From Spirillospora albida (GTDB lineage Bacteria > Actinomycetota > Actinomycetes > Streptosporangiales > Streptosporangiaceae): 64,000 nt of DNA. Both the position numbers and the translations under genes were made by a program. Shown here in pieces: positions 1 to 8,041 of this stretch; position 1 is the first letter of the stretch; every line of letters begins with the position of its first letter. The stretch is taken from the NCBI RefSeq assembly GCF_000718255.1, contig NZ_JOFJ01000001.1, forward strand, positions 434,001 through 498,000, written 5' to 3'. The notes below the pieces were generated by a model, which searched no databases, was not told the origin of the DNA, and worked only from the letters and a program-made list of their open reading frames with translations.

Positions 1-113
1 AGCACGAGGACCGCCAGCAGCGCCGCGGCGGCGGCGAGCAACCCGCCCGCGCGGGCGGACCGCCCGCGGCCGCGGCCCGAAGGCGGCGCCGTGGCCTGCG
101 GTCTTTCGGTCAT
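1..113 (-). CDS. Iron-siderophore ABC permease, N-terminal fragment
   Basis: Only the first 37 or so codons are in the window; the gene runs off the left edge. The ATG at 111-113 opens a short polar N-terminus rich in Pro and Arg, followed by an Ala/Leu-rich stretch that looks like the first membrane segment. It diverges from the siderophore-binding lipoprotein gene across an iron box, which is the usual place for a FecCD-type permease. The family call rests on context, because the conserved permease regions lie outside the window. Confidence 0.6.
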   Translation of the reverse strand, partial: MTERPQATAPPSGRGRGRSARAGGLLAAAAALLAVLV

Positions 114-175
114 CGTCACGGACGGGCTCCGGGGGGACGGGCGGGGACCGGACTCCCCCGCCTCTGGACAAATAC

Positions 176-194
176 TTAGGTTAGGTTAACCTAA
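176..194. promoter_or_regulatory. DtxR/IdeR iron box
   Basis: The 19-bp sequence TTAGGTTAGGTTAACCTAA differs by one base from the textbook actinobacterial iron box TTAGGTTAGGCTAACCTAA. It lies in the divergent intergenic region, 57 bp before the binding-protein start and 63 bp before the permease start. Fe(II)-loaded DtxR/IdeR would be expected to repress both directions when iron is plentiful. Confidence 0.9.
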
Positions 195-250
195 GCCCCC
201 ATCGGGCCGGAATACCGGCTGTCACGAACGAACGGAAGAAGCATCCCAAA

Positions 251-1270
251 ATGGCGAACACCGGTGCTGGCCACCTCACCCGCCGCGGCCTCCTGGGCGC
301 CGGCGGCGCCCTCGCCCTCGGCGCCCTCCTCACCGCCTGCGGCGGCGACGACGGCAAGGACGGCGGCACCGCGTCCGGCGGGCCGTGGACCTACACCGAC
401 GACCGCGGCACGAAGATCGACCTGAAGAAGCGCCCCGAGCGGATCGTCGCCTACTCCGCCGCCGCCGCGGCCCTCTACGACTTCGGCGTGGACGAGCAGC
501 TCGTCGGCGTCTACGGCCCGAGCAGGCTCAAGGACGGCAGCCGCGACCCGCAGGCGGGCGACCTGCCCGTCGAACGGCTCACGAGCATCGGCAACGCCTA
601 CGGCGAGTTCAACATCGAGAAGTACGCCGCGCTCCGGCCCGACCTGCTGATCGACAACATGTTCATCAAGCCGAACCTGTTCTACGTCCCCGAAGAGAGC
701 AAGGACAAGATCTTCGCGCTGGCGCCCAGCATCGGCATCCTGGCCGGCGACGTCCCGCTGCCGAAGCCGATCGAGCGCACCGCCGCGCTCGCCGCCGCCC
801 TCGGCGCCGACCCGAAATCCGTCAAGGTCACCGAGGCCAAGGCCCGGTTCGACAGGGCCGTCGAGGCCGTCCGCGCCGCCGCGAAGGCCAACCCGGTCAA
901 GGTCCTCGCCGCGTCCGCCGCGCCGGACCTGTTCTACGCGTCCAGCCCGAAGCGCAACACCGACCTCATGTACTTCAAGGAGCTCGGCGTCGACCTCGTC
1001 GAGCCGGCCAAGCTCGACGACGCCGGCTACTTCGAGTCGCTGAGCTGGGAGAACGCCGACAGGTACAAGGCGGACCTCATCATCCTCGACAGCCGCACCC
1101 AGGCCCTCCAGCCGAAGGACCTCGGCGGCAAGCCGTCCTGGAAGGACCTGCCCGCCGTGAAGGCCGGCCAGGTCATCGGCTGGAACCCCGAGCCCCGCTT
1201 CTCCTACGCGGGCTGCGCTCCGGTGCTTGAGGAGCTGGCGAAGGCGATCCGGTCCGCGAAGAAGCTCTGA
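251..1270 (+). CDS. Iron-siderophore ABC transporter substrate-binding lipoprotein
   Basis: A 339-residue protein that captures ferric siderophore outside the membrane and delivers it to a FecCD-type permease. The N-terminus has a twin-arginine motif (TRRGLLGAGG, about residues 10-19) followed by a lipobox LTAC near residue 30, so it is probably exported by Tat and lipidated. The remainder has the FecB/FhuD clamp-fold pattern, with segments such as RPERIVAYS and RPDLLID. The ATG at 251 follows a GGAAGAAG ribosome site. The iron box upstream predicts induction under iron starvation, and a siderophore reductase gene follows 14 bp downstream. Confidence 0.93.
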   Translation: MANTGAGHLTRRGLLGAGGALALGALLTACGGDDGKDGGTASGGPWTYTDDRGTKIDLKKRPERIVAYSAAAAALYDFGVDEQLVGVYGPSRLKDGSRDPQAGDLPVERLTSIGNAYGEFNIEKYAALRPDLLIDNMFIKPNLFYVPEESKDKIFALAPSIGILAGDVPLPKPIERTAALAAALGADPKSVKVTEAKARFDRAVEAVRAAAKANPVKVLAASAAPDLFYASSPKRNTDLMYFKELGVDLVEPAKLDDAGYFESLSWENADRYKADLIILDSRTQALQPKDLGGKPSWKDLPAVKAGQVIGWNPEPRFSYAGCAPVLEELAKAIRSAKKL

Positions 1271-1284
1271 GGAAGGCTCCCCCC

Positions 1285-2106
1285 ATGACGAACCCGTCCG
1301 ACCCCTACGACCTGTTCGACCTGCACGTCCTGCGGACCGAGCGGCTCGGGCCGTCCATGGTCAGGGTCACCTTCGGCGTGCCGGACGGGTTCGTCTCCGC
1401 CGGCCGCGACCAGCGGATCAAGCTGTTCTTCCCGCACCCCCACCAGGACGAGCCGCTCCTCCCCCGCGACTCCACCCCCGACAGCTGGTTCCTCGACTGG
1501 CGCGCCATGGACCCGGCGGAACGCGGCATCATGCGGACCTACACCGTCCGGGCCCGGCGCCCCGGCGAGCTCGACGTCGACTTCGCCCTGCACGAGGGCG
1601 CCACCGGCCCGGCCGCGACCTGGGCCGCCCACGCCGCCCCCGGCGCCCGCATCGCCACCCTCGGCCCGACCGGCCCCGACAACGGCGGCTGGGACTTCCA
1701 GCCTCCGGCGGACGCTCCCGTCGTCATCGCCGGGGACCTGACGGCCCTGCCCGCGATCGCGGGCAACCTCGCATCCCTCCCCGCCGGCGTCGACGTCCAG
1801 GCATGGATCGAGATCCCCCACCCCGAGGACCGCCAGGACCTGCCCACGAAGGCCGACGCGTCCATCACCTGGGTCGCCCCGGGCGACCTCCTGGAGACCG
1901 TCCGCGCCGCCGCCTTCCCGGACACGGCCTACGCCTGGATCGCGGGCGAATCGTCCCAGGTCAAGGCGCTGCGCCGCCACCTGGTGAACGACCGTGGCCT
2001 GAACCGCCGCGCCGTCACCTTCACCGGCTACTGGCGCCGCGGCGCCTCCGAGGAGGATCTCCTCGCCGAGGCCTTCGCGGGCGGCAGCCCCGCCACGGAG
2101 GAGTGA
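1285..2106 (+). CDS. Siderophore-interacting protein (NADPH-dependent ferric-siderophore reductase, SIP family)
   Basis: A 273-residue cytoplasmic flavoprotein of the ViuB/SIP family, which reduces ferric siderophore to release iron. The N-terminal FAD-binding beta-barrel is visible, with the RTYTVRARRPGELDVDF segment (about residues 79-95) that holds flavin and substrate. A C-terminal NAD(P)H-binding half includes VVIAGDLTALPAIAGNL. It starts 14 bp after the binding-lipoprotein gene and is almost certainly co-transcribed under the same iron box, pairing uptake with intracellular iron release. Confidence 0.93.
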   Translation: MTNPSDPYDLFDLHVLRTERLGPSMVRVTFGVPDGFVSAGRDQRIKLFFPHPHQDEPLLPRDSTPDSWFLDWRAMDPAERGIMRTYTVRARRPGELDVDFALHEGATGPAATWAAHAAPGARIATLGPTGPDNGGWDFQPPADAPVVIAGDLTALPAIAGNLASLPAGVDVQAWIEIPHPEDRQDLPTKADASITWVAPGDLLETVRAAAFPDTAYAWIAGESSQVKALRRHLVNDRGLNRRAVTFTGYWRRGASEEDLLAEAFAGGSPATEE

Positions 2107-2149
2107 CCCCGTCCTCCACCGCGACGACGGGGCTCATCGGACCGGCACG

Positions 2150-2485
2150 TCAGGAGGGCTTCACGTCCAGCCACTGCAGGATCGCCGGCGTCACCGGGTC
2201 GACGGCGTCGCCGAACTCCTCATGCCTCTTCACGAACTTGGCCACGTACGGGCAGACGGCCACGAGCCGCAGGCCGGCGGCCCGCGCGTCGGTCAGCGCC
2301 TCCCGCACGAGGACGCCGGCGAGCCCCTTGCCGGCGAAGGCGTCGTCGATCTCCGTGTGGTAGAACACCCGCTGCCGTTCACGGTCGCGGTACGCGACGA
2401 ACCCGGCGCGCCGCCCCTCGACGGAGATCTCGTACCGGTTCTCGGCGTCGTCGCGCTCGACGGCCGGAGCGGCGGGCCGGGTCAT
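2150..2485 (-). CDS. GNAT-type N-acetyltransferase, short YidJ-like family
   Basis: A 111-residue protein of the small GCN5-like family (acetyltransf_CG type). Visible features are the edge strand RYEISVEGRRAGFVAY, then VFYHTEIDDAFAGKGLAGVL, where GKGLAG is the acetyl-CoA phosphate loop, and the C-terminal VCPYVAKFVKRHEEF. The ATG at 2485 overlaps the stop of the upstream pirin gene by 4 bp (ATGA), so translation is probably coupled. The natural substrate is unknown. The downstream neighbour is convergent. Confidence 0.88.
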   Translation of the reverse strand: MTRPAAPAVERDDAENRYEISVEGRRAGFVAYRDRERQRVFYHTEIDDAFAGKGLAGVLVREALTDARAAGLRLVAVCPYVAKFVKRHEEFGDAVDPVTPAILQWLDVKPS

Positions 2486-3477
2486 GGTGTCCCCTTCGGT
2501 GACGGGTTGCCCCGCGGCTTGATGGTGGCGTTCGGCAGGGCGGGGGCCGGGAGCCGGTCCCCGTCGTATCCCTCGACGGAACCGAACCGCGCGGAAGCGT
2601 CCTGCCATTCCCGCCGCGCCCGGACGATGTCGTCATGGCTGCGGCCGACGAAGTTCCACCACATCACGATCTGCTCCTCGAACGGCGTCCCGCCGAGGAG
2701 GACCAGCCGGGCCGCGGTGTCCGACGCGTTGGTCAGCGTCAGCGCGTCGGCGCCCATGCCGAGGTAGCCGAGTTCGCTCGGACGCAGCACGGTCTCGCGG
2801 ACGCGCACCTCACCGGTGTCGACCAGGACACCGTGCTCGAAACCCTCGTCCACCGCGAGCGTGATCTCAGCGCGCGGCTCCAGGGTGATCTCGGCGCCGA
2901 GCAGGGGCGTGAAGGTCGGGACCGGGGAGGTGTCCCCGGCCAGCGACCCGAGGAACACCCGTGCCTCCCCGCCGTCCAGCGGAACCGGGCTCGGTACGTG
3001 ATGCCGGAAGTCGCGTCCGGCGTCCCGATGCTCACCGGGCAGCGCCACCCACAGCTGAACGCCGTGCAGGATCGTGGTGCGGGACGTCGAGACCTCCGAG
3101 TGGCAGATCCCGTGGCCGCCTGTCATGAGGTTGAGCTCGCCGGGCCGCACCATCGCGTGGACGCCCAGGCTGTCGCGGTGCTCGATCTCCCCGCTGAACA
3201 GCCAGCTCACCGTCTGCAGCCCGGTGTGCGGATGCGGCGCCACGTCCATGCCGCCCGTCGCGGTCACGTCGTCGGGGCCGTAGTGGTCGGCGAAGCACCA
3301 CGCCCCGATCAGGGTCCGCGCCCGCTGCGGCAGCGTCCGCCGCACCGTCATCGCCCGCGGCCCGCCGAGCGGGACATCGCGTGCGGTGAGGACCTCGACA
3401 CCGGACGGCGGCCGCCGCGGCTCGTCCACCACACCCCCGCACCGCATCTCGGCGGGATTCCTATCGGTGTTGCTCAC
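2482..3477 (-). CDS. Pirin family protein
   Basis: A bicupin protein of about 331 residues. The N-terminal half contains the pirin metal-site region, for example HPHTGLQTVSWLFSGEIEHR and the GGHGICHSEVS segment, whose His and Glu residues are the expected iron ligands. The C-terminal cupin has YLGMGADALTLTN and LVLLGGTPFEEQIVMWWNFV. Some pirins have quercetinase activity; the role here is unknown. The GTG at 3477 is chosen because a GAGGGGG ribosome site lies just upstream and the protein then begins like its relatives (SNTDRNPAE). It is coupled to the GNAT gene by a 4-bp overlap. Confidence 0.9.
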   Translation of the reverse strand: MSNTDRNPAEMRCGGVVDEPRRPPSGVEVLTARDVPLGGPRAMTVRRTLPQRARTLIGAWCFADHYGPDDVTATGGMDVAPHPHTGLQTVSWLFSGEIEHRDSLGVHAMVRPGELNLMTGGHGICHSEVSTSRTTILHGVQLWVALPGEHRDAGRDFRHHVPSPVPLDGGEARVFLGSLAGDTSPVPTFTPLLGAEITLEPRAEITLAVDEGFEHGVLVDTGEVRVRETVLRPSELGYLGMGADALTLTNASDTAARLVLLGGTPFEEQIVMWWNFVGRSHDDIVRARREWQDASARFGSVEGYDGDRLPAPALPNATIKPRGNPSPKGTP

Positions 3478-3734
3478 GCGCGATGCCCCCTCACCGACGA
3501 TCAAGGCCGATGATAGGCGTCGCCGTCCGGCGTCACGGCCACCGCCCTTCGACGAACGCCGCCGGCCTGGCTCGCGGACACCTGACGGATCCCTCGAACG
3601 GCCGACAGCGGCCCAGGCTCGGCCAGTGGAGATCGGCTTCAAAGCGTCCGGAGCGAAATGGTCTCGCGGGCCGGGTCCCATCCCCGCCCGGCGGCTAGGA
3701 TCGGCGTCCGGTGGCTGTGGGAGGGGACGGGATC
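3478..3734. other. Divergent intergenic region without recognised feature
   Basis: This stretch of 257 bp separates the minus-strand pirin gene from the plus-strand YibE/F gene. It must hold both promoters, but I see no clear -35/-10 pair, operator repeat or RNA structure. Confidence 0.5.
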
Positions 3735-5045
3735 GTGGGTGCTGACCACGTGCACGGCGGCGACACGGAGATGCCCCGGTCGCGGACGACCGTGCGGGCC
3801 GTGCTGGCGATCATCGTGCCGCTTGCGGTCGCGACGCTGGTCGCGCTGATCTGGATGTGGCCGGCCGAGCCCGCGAAGAAGGCGCCCGGCGGCGGCCAGC
3901 TGACCAAGGTCAGCGGCACCGTCACGCGGATCCACCTCAAGCCGTGCCCCGAGGCCGCCGGGACGGACGGCGCGCCCGTGGACGTGCGGGGCCTCGACCC
4001 GGGCGCGTCCAGCAAGACCGATCCGCGCCGCTGCGGAACCGCCGCCGTCGAGATCACCTCGGGTGACGCGAAGGGACGGGTCGTCTCCGCGGAGCTGCCG
4101 TCCGGGCCGGGCGGACGGGTGTTCAGCGAGGGCGACGACGTCACGCTGACGCACGCGCCCGGCGGCCCCGGTGGAGCGCAGTACCTGCTGTCCGACCACG
4201 ATCGTTCATCGGCGCTGTGGCTGGTGGCGGCGGCGTTCGCGCTGGCGGTCATCGCGTTCGGACGCTGGCGCGGCGTGACGGCTCTCGCGGGCCTCGCGGT
4301 GACGTTCGCGCTGCTGCTGCTGTTCCTGATACCGGCGATCCTGGAGGGGCGTCCGCCGCTGCTGGTCGCCATCGTCTGCGCGTCCGCGATCATGCTGGCG
4401 GTGCTGTACCTGACGCACGGGTTCCGGGTCACCACGTCCATCGCGGTGATCGGCACAATGGCCAGCCTCCTGCTCACCGGAGCTCTGGCGACGGCGGCGA
4501 TCAGCCTCACGCACCTGACCGGCATCACCGACGACAGCTCGTTCTACCTGGACTACAGCTACCACATCAACACGCAGGGCCTGCTGCTGGCGAGCATCAT
4601 CATCGGCTCCCTCGGCGTCCTGGACGACGTGACCGTCACGCAGGTCGCGACCGTCGCCGAACTGGCCCACGCCAACCCCTCCAGCGGCTTCCGCAAGCTC
4701 TACCGTGCCGCCGCCCGCGTCGGCCGCGCCCACATCGCCTCGGTGATCAACACGATCGTCCTCGCGTACGCGGGCGCCTCGCTACCGCTGCTGCTGCTGT
4801 TCACCATCGCGGACCAGCCGCTCGGCGACGTCCTGACGAACCCGGCCGTCGCCCAGGAGATCGTCCGAAGCGTCGCCGGCACCCTCGGCCTGATAGCCGC
4901 CGTCCCGATCACCACGGCCCTGGCCGCCCTGGCCGTCCGCCCGGCGCAGTCCGGCGGGGACGAGCCGGACGGCCGCGGCGACCACCCACGCCGCCCGGCG
5001 CCCGCGGAATTCCCCGACCCCCTGACCGACCGCTCCTACTTCTGA
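3735..5045 (+). CDS. YibE/F family multi-spanning membrane protein
   Basis: A protein of about 436 residues. It has one N-terminal membrane segment (VLAIIVPLAVATLVALIWMW), an extracytoplasmic domain of about 130 residues with two Cys, then a set of membrane segments. The conserved core LDYSYHINTQGLLLASIIIG followed by GVLDDVTVTQ is the YibE/F signature. The family is membrane-embedded and of unknown function, although transport roles have been suggested. The GTG at 3735 has GAGGGGACGG upstream; an in-frame GTG at 3711 is the alternative. The tail is Pro- and charge-rich. Confidence 0.88.
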   Translation: MGADHVHGGDTEMPRSRTTVRAVLAIIVPLAVATLVALIWMWPAEPAKKAPGGGQLTKVSGTVTRIHLKPCPEAAGTDGAPVDVRGLDPGASSKTDPRRCGTAAVEITSGDAKGRVVSAELPSGPGGRVFSEGDDVTLTHAPGGPGGAQYLLSDHDRSSALWLVAAAFALAVIAFGRWRGVTALAGLAVTFALLLLFLIPAILEGRPPLLVAIVCASAIMLAVLYLTHGFRVTTSIAVIGTMASLLLTGALATAAISLTHLTGITDDSSFYLDYSYHINTQGLLLASIIIGSLGVLDDVTVTQVATVAELAHANPSSGFRKLYRAAARVGRAHIASVINTIVLAYAGASLPLLLLFTIADQPLGDVLTNPAVAQEIVRSVAGTLGLIAAVPITTALAALAVRPAQSGGDEPDGRGDHPRRPAPAEFPDPLTDRSYF

Positions 5046-5078
5046 GCGGACGAGGGCCCGTCGGCCTGTGAATTTCGG

Positions 5079-5675
5079 CTACGTCCCGGCGCCGGGCAGG
5101 GCCACCCGCATGACGATCTCGGCCACGCGCTCCGCCGTCTCCTCGGCCGGGGCCACCGGCTGGACGATATGGCTGACCGTGATCCGGACGACCGTTTCGA
5201 TGGCCAGGCTCCGTGACAGCGGGTCGATCCGCGGCCACGCGTCGGACACGTAACCGTCGAGCGCGTCCTGGGCCGTCCGCAGCAGCTGGTCGGATCGGAC
5301 GGCGACGAGCGCGAGCAGGTCCTCGTTCCCGCCGCGCGCGCTGGTGAAGATGCTCTTGAGCAGGTGGTTGTCGGCCGCCTCCCGGAGGGTGAAGGCGACC
5401 CCGGCGACGGTCGCGGCGGCGAGGTCGTCGCGGTTGGCGTCGAGCTGCTCCTGGATCCCGACCAGGAAGCGCTCCACCTCGCGCATGACGAGCGCCTCGC
5501 CGATCGCGTCCTTGCTGCCGAATTCGGTGTAGACGGTCTGCCTGCTGACCCCGGCGCGGGAGGCGAGGTGCGTCATGCGCATGCCGCCCCACCCGCCCGG
5601 GGCGACCAGTTCGTAGGCCGCGTCGAGCAGGCGGTCGCGGAGCAGGGAGCGGACGGTCTCTCGGAAGGGCGTCAT
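5079..5675 (-). CDS. TetR family transcriptional regulator beside alkB
   Basis: A 198-residue TetR-type repressor. Its N-terminal helix-turn-helix is clear: LLDAAYELVAPGGWGGMRMT followed by HLASRAGVSRQTVYTEFGSK (about residues 15-55), then an all-helical ligand domain. It is divergent from alkB, 146 bp away, and such neighbours commonly repress alkane hydroxylase genes until an alkane or a derived lipid binds. The regulator-target link here is inference from position and from an inverted repeat in the intergenic region. Confidence 0.9.
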   Translation of the reverse strand: MTPFRETVRSLLRDRLLDAAYELVAPGGWGGMRMTHLASRAGVSRQTVYTEFGSKDAIGEALVMREVERFLVGIQEQLDANRDDLAAATVAGVAFTLREAADNHLLKSIFTSARGGNEDLLALVAVRSDQLLRTAQDALDGYVSDAWPRIDPLSRSLAIETVVRITVSHIVQPVAPAEETAERVAEIVMRVALPGAGT

Positions 5676-5763
5676 CTCACCGCCATCGTAAAGGGCCCGC
5701 CTGATCTCGATGATCCATCACGTCACCGACGACCGGCCGCACCGTGTATGACCCGAATCACAA

Positions 5764-5788
5764 TTGACACTACACGAAAGACTGTCAA
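5764..5788. promoter_or_regulatory. Possible TetR operator between tetR and alkB
   Basis: An inverted repeat TTGACA-N13-TGTCAA lies in the 146-bp divergent region, about 35 bp before alkB. A second TGGACA follows at 5794-5799. The left arm also resembles a -35 box. The symmetry suits a dimeric TetR protein, but the arms are short and no second site was found. Confidence 0.35.
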
Positions 5789-5821
5789 GCTTCTGGACAG
5801 AATCATCCTTTATGTAAGGCG

Positions 5822-7018
5822 GTGGTGGTCGTGGTGACGACCGAACAGGCGGGCGGCGCGCCCGCCGGCCGGATCGAGGACAACTGGACGGACCCCAAGC
5901 GGTACTGGTGGCTGCTCGGCCTGCTCGTGCCCGCGATCCCGTTCGGCGCGTGGGGCCTGGTCGGCCTCACCGGCCTGGACGTCTTCTGGTGGCTCGGCCC
6001 CGTCCTGATCTTCGCGGTCTTCCCGGTCTTCGACCTGCTCTTCGGCGAGGACCCCACCAACCCGCCGGAGAGCGCGATGCCCCGGCTCGCCAGGGACCGC
6101 TTCTACATGTGGGCGAACGTCCTCTACATTCCGATCCAGTACGCGTCGCTGATCGTCGGCAGCGCGGTCCTGGTGCGCGAGTCGATGTCCCTGGTCGACC
6201 GGATCGGCTTCGCCACCACGATCGGCACGGTGGGCGGCATCGCCATCGCGGCCGCGCACGAGATGGGCCACCGCAGGGAGAAGGTCGAGGTCTTCCTCGC
6301 CAAGGTGACGCTCGCGCAGACCGGCTACGGCCACTTCGTCGTCGAGCACAACCGCGGCCACCACGCGCGCGTCGCCACCCCGGAGGACCCCGCCACCGCC
6401 CGCATGGGCGAGTCGTTCTACCGCTTCCTGCCAAGGACGGTCCTCGGCGGCATCCGGTCCTGCTGGCGGCTGGAGAAGGGCCGCCTGGCCAGGCAGGGCA
6501 AGGGGCCGCTGACGCCGCGCAACAACGTCCTCCAGGGCTGGCTCGTCACCGCCGCGCTGTTCGCGGCGCTGACCGCCGCCTTCGGGCTCGAGCTGCTGCC
6601 CTACCTGTTCCTGCAGGCGGTCCTCGGCTTCATGATGCTGGAGGTCGTCAACTACCTCGAGCACTACGGCCTGCTCCGGCAGAAGACGCCGGAGGGCGGC
6701 TACGTGCGCACGGCGCCCGAGCACAGCTGGAACAGCAACCGGGTCGCGTCCAACGTTCTGCTCTACAACCTGCAGCGGCACTCCGACCACCACGCGAATC
6801 CCGGACGTCGCTACCAGATGCTGCGCGACTTCCCGGAGGCCCCGCAGCTGCCGGCGGGCTACGCGACGATGATCCTGCGCGCCGTCGTCCCGCCGTGGTG
6901 GTTCCGCGTCATGGACAAGAAGCTGCTGGAGCACTACGACGGCGACGTCACCCGCTGCAACATCCACCCGGCCAAGCGCGCGAAACTCCTCGCCCGCCAC
7001 GGCGCCGCCACCGGCTGA
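5822..7018 (+). CDS. alkB: Alkane 1-monooxygenase (integral membrane di-iron hydroxylase)
   Basis: A 398-residue membrane enzyme that hydroxylates the terminal carbon of n-alkanes. All AlkB hallmark histidine motifs are present: HEMGH (146-150), EHNRGHH (175-181), NYLEHYG (277-283) and LQRHSDHHANP (317-327). Several membrane segments precede and separate them. Length fits stand-alone AlkB; there is no fused C-terminal rubredoxin and no rubredoxin gene follows. The start is uncertain: GTG codons at 5822, 5825, 5831 and 5834 all follow an AAGG at 5816-5819. A TetR gene is divergent, and transcription likely ends at the hairpin at 7028. Confidence 0.95.
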   Translation: MVVVVTTEQAGGAPAGRIEDNWTDPKRYWWLLGLLVPAIPFGAWGLVGLTGLDVFWWLGPVLIFAVFPVFDLLFGEDPTNPPESAMPRLARDRFYMWANVLYIPIQYASLIVGSAVLVRESMSLVDRIGFATTIGTVGGIAIAAAHEMGHRREKVEVFLAKVTLAQTGYGHFVVEHNRGHHARVATPEDPATARMGESFYRFLPRTVLGGIRSCWRLEKGRLARQGKGPLTPRNNVLQGWLVTAALFAALTAAFGLELLPYLFLQAVLGFMMLEVVNYLEHYGLLRQKTPEGGYVRTAPEHSWNSNRVASNVLLYNLQRHSDHHANPGRRYQMLRDFPEAPQLPAGYATMILRAVVPPWWFRVMDKKLLEHYDGDVTRCNIHPAKRAKLLARHGAATG

Positions 7019-7027
7019 GACTCTCGA

Positions 7028-7056
7028 CCCGGCGGCCGGAGCCCCGTGCCGCCGGG
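7028..7056. terminator. Hairpin between convergent alkB and kinase-like gene
   Basis: Perfect 8-bp arms CCCGGCGG and CCGCCGGG with a 13-nt loop sit in the 39-bp gap between two convergent genes. This is the expected place for a bidirectional terminator. There is no T-tract, as is usual in this type of genome. Confidence 0.6.
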
Positions 7057-7057
7057 C

Positions 7058-8041
7058 TCAGCCTCCACGCAGAGCCGAGTCCACGTCCCGCTCGTCGACG
7101 GGCTCCATGAGGTCCCAGTAGGGACGGGCCGCGTTGAGCTTGGCGGTCATCGAGGCGACGAGCTGCCGCTCCGGATACGGGTAGGGGCCGCCCTTCGCGA
7201 AGAGCTGGGAGTACCGGACGGAGTCGACGATCGCCGACTTGATCCGCTCATGCGTGAGGTAGCCGTCGAGGTCCCGCTCCCACCCGGCGGTGTGCTCGGA
7301 CGGCATGGCGGCGAGCCAGCGGGTGATGAGGGCGTCCCGCTCGTCCGGCAGGTAACCCATCTTGTGGATGTGGACGGCCAGGTCGTAGACGGGGTCACCC
7401 CACAGGGCGAGCTCCCAGTCGAGGAAGGTGGTCGACTCCTCACGGACGATCATGTTCCGGCGGTGCACGTCGGCATGGACGCACGCGAACGGACGGGGCG
7501 TGAGGCCGCGCCACAGGTCGTTTACCGGCGCGAGCGGCTCGGCCGGGATCGCCAGGGCCGCGAAGAGGTCCGCGAAGTCAGGACCGTAGGTGACGTGGAC
7601 TCGGTGCGTCAGCGCGGAGAGCAGGTGCGCGAACGCGGTCGTGTCGCCGTCCGCCGGCCACCCGTCCGGAGTGTCAGGAAGTCGAGGCACGTCGGTGAGC
7701 TGGACGAAGAGACGTACGACGTCGTCCAGAACATGAGGCGGGACGGCCACGCCGCGCGGCGCCACCTCGTTGAGGACGTCCCCCGCGATGAACTCGTGAA
7801 CCTGGAACCGCGGATCCTCCGAAGACAGCAGAAGCCGCGGCGCGTCCCGGACGTAAGGCGCGATCGCGGCGAGCACGCGGTCCTCCCGCCAAGGCCGCAG
7901 ATCCATCATGTCGGCCCCATGAATAGGAATCCGGACGATGACCGGTCCGTCAGCTGTGTCCACCCGGACGTTGTCGTTGTAATAGCCCGCTGCCGCGTCG
8001 CCGTTGGCTCGCGCCCGCTCGTACAGTTCCCGCCCGTTCAT
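7058..8041 (-). CDS. Phosphotransferase of the APH/choline kinase-like family
   Basis: A 327-residue protein with the small-molecule kinase fold. The catalytic loop HADVHRRNM (189-197) supplies the Asp and Asn, and FLDWE (206-210) supplies the metal-binding Asp. The N-terminal lobe is less typical but has VRIPIHGADMMDLRPWRED. The family includes aminoglycoside, macrolide, homoserine and choline kinases; nothing shows which substrate is used, and antibiotic resistance should not be assumed. The ATG overlaps the stop of the upstream STAND ATPase gene by 4 bp, so the two are translated together and may act together. Confidence 0.85.
   Translation of the reverse strand: MNGRELYERARANGDAAAGYYNDNVRVDTADGPVIVRIPIHGADMMDLRPWREDRVLAAIAPYVRDAPRLLLSSEDPRFQVHEFIAGDVLNEVAPRGVAVPPHVLDDVVRLFVQLTDVPRLPDTPDGWPADGDTTAFAHLLSALTHRVHVTYGPDFADLFAALAIPAEPLAPVNDLWRGLTPRPFACVHADVHRRNMIVREESTTFLDWELALWGDPVYDLAVHIHKMGYLPDERDALITRWLAAMPSEHTAGWERDLDGYLTHERIKSAIVDSVRYSQLFAKGGPYPYPERQLVASMTAKLNAARPYWDLMEPVDERDVDSALRGG

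Noticed and set aside
7058..8041. Aminoglycoside resistance gene
   Set aside because: The kinase family is broad and nothing in the sequence points to an aminoglycoside substrate. Coupling to a STAND ATPase suggests another role.
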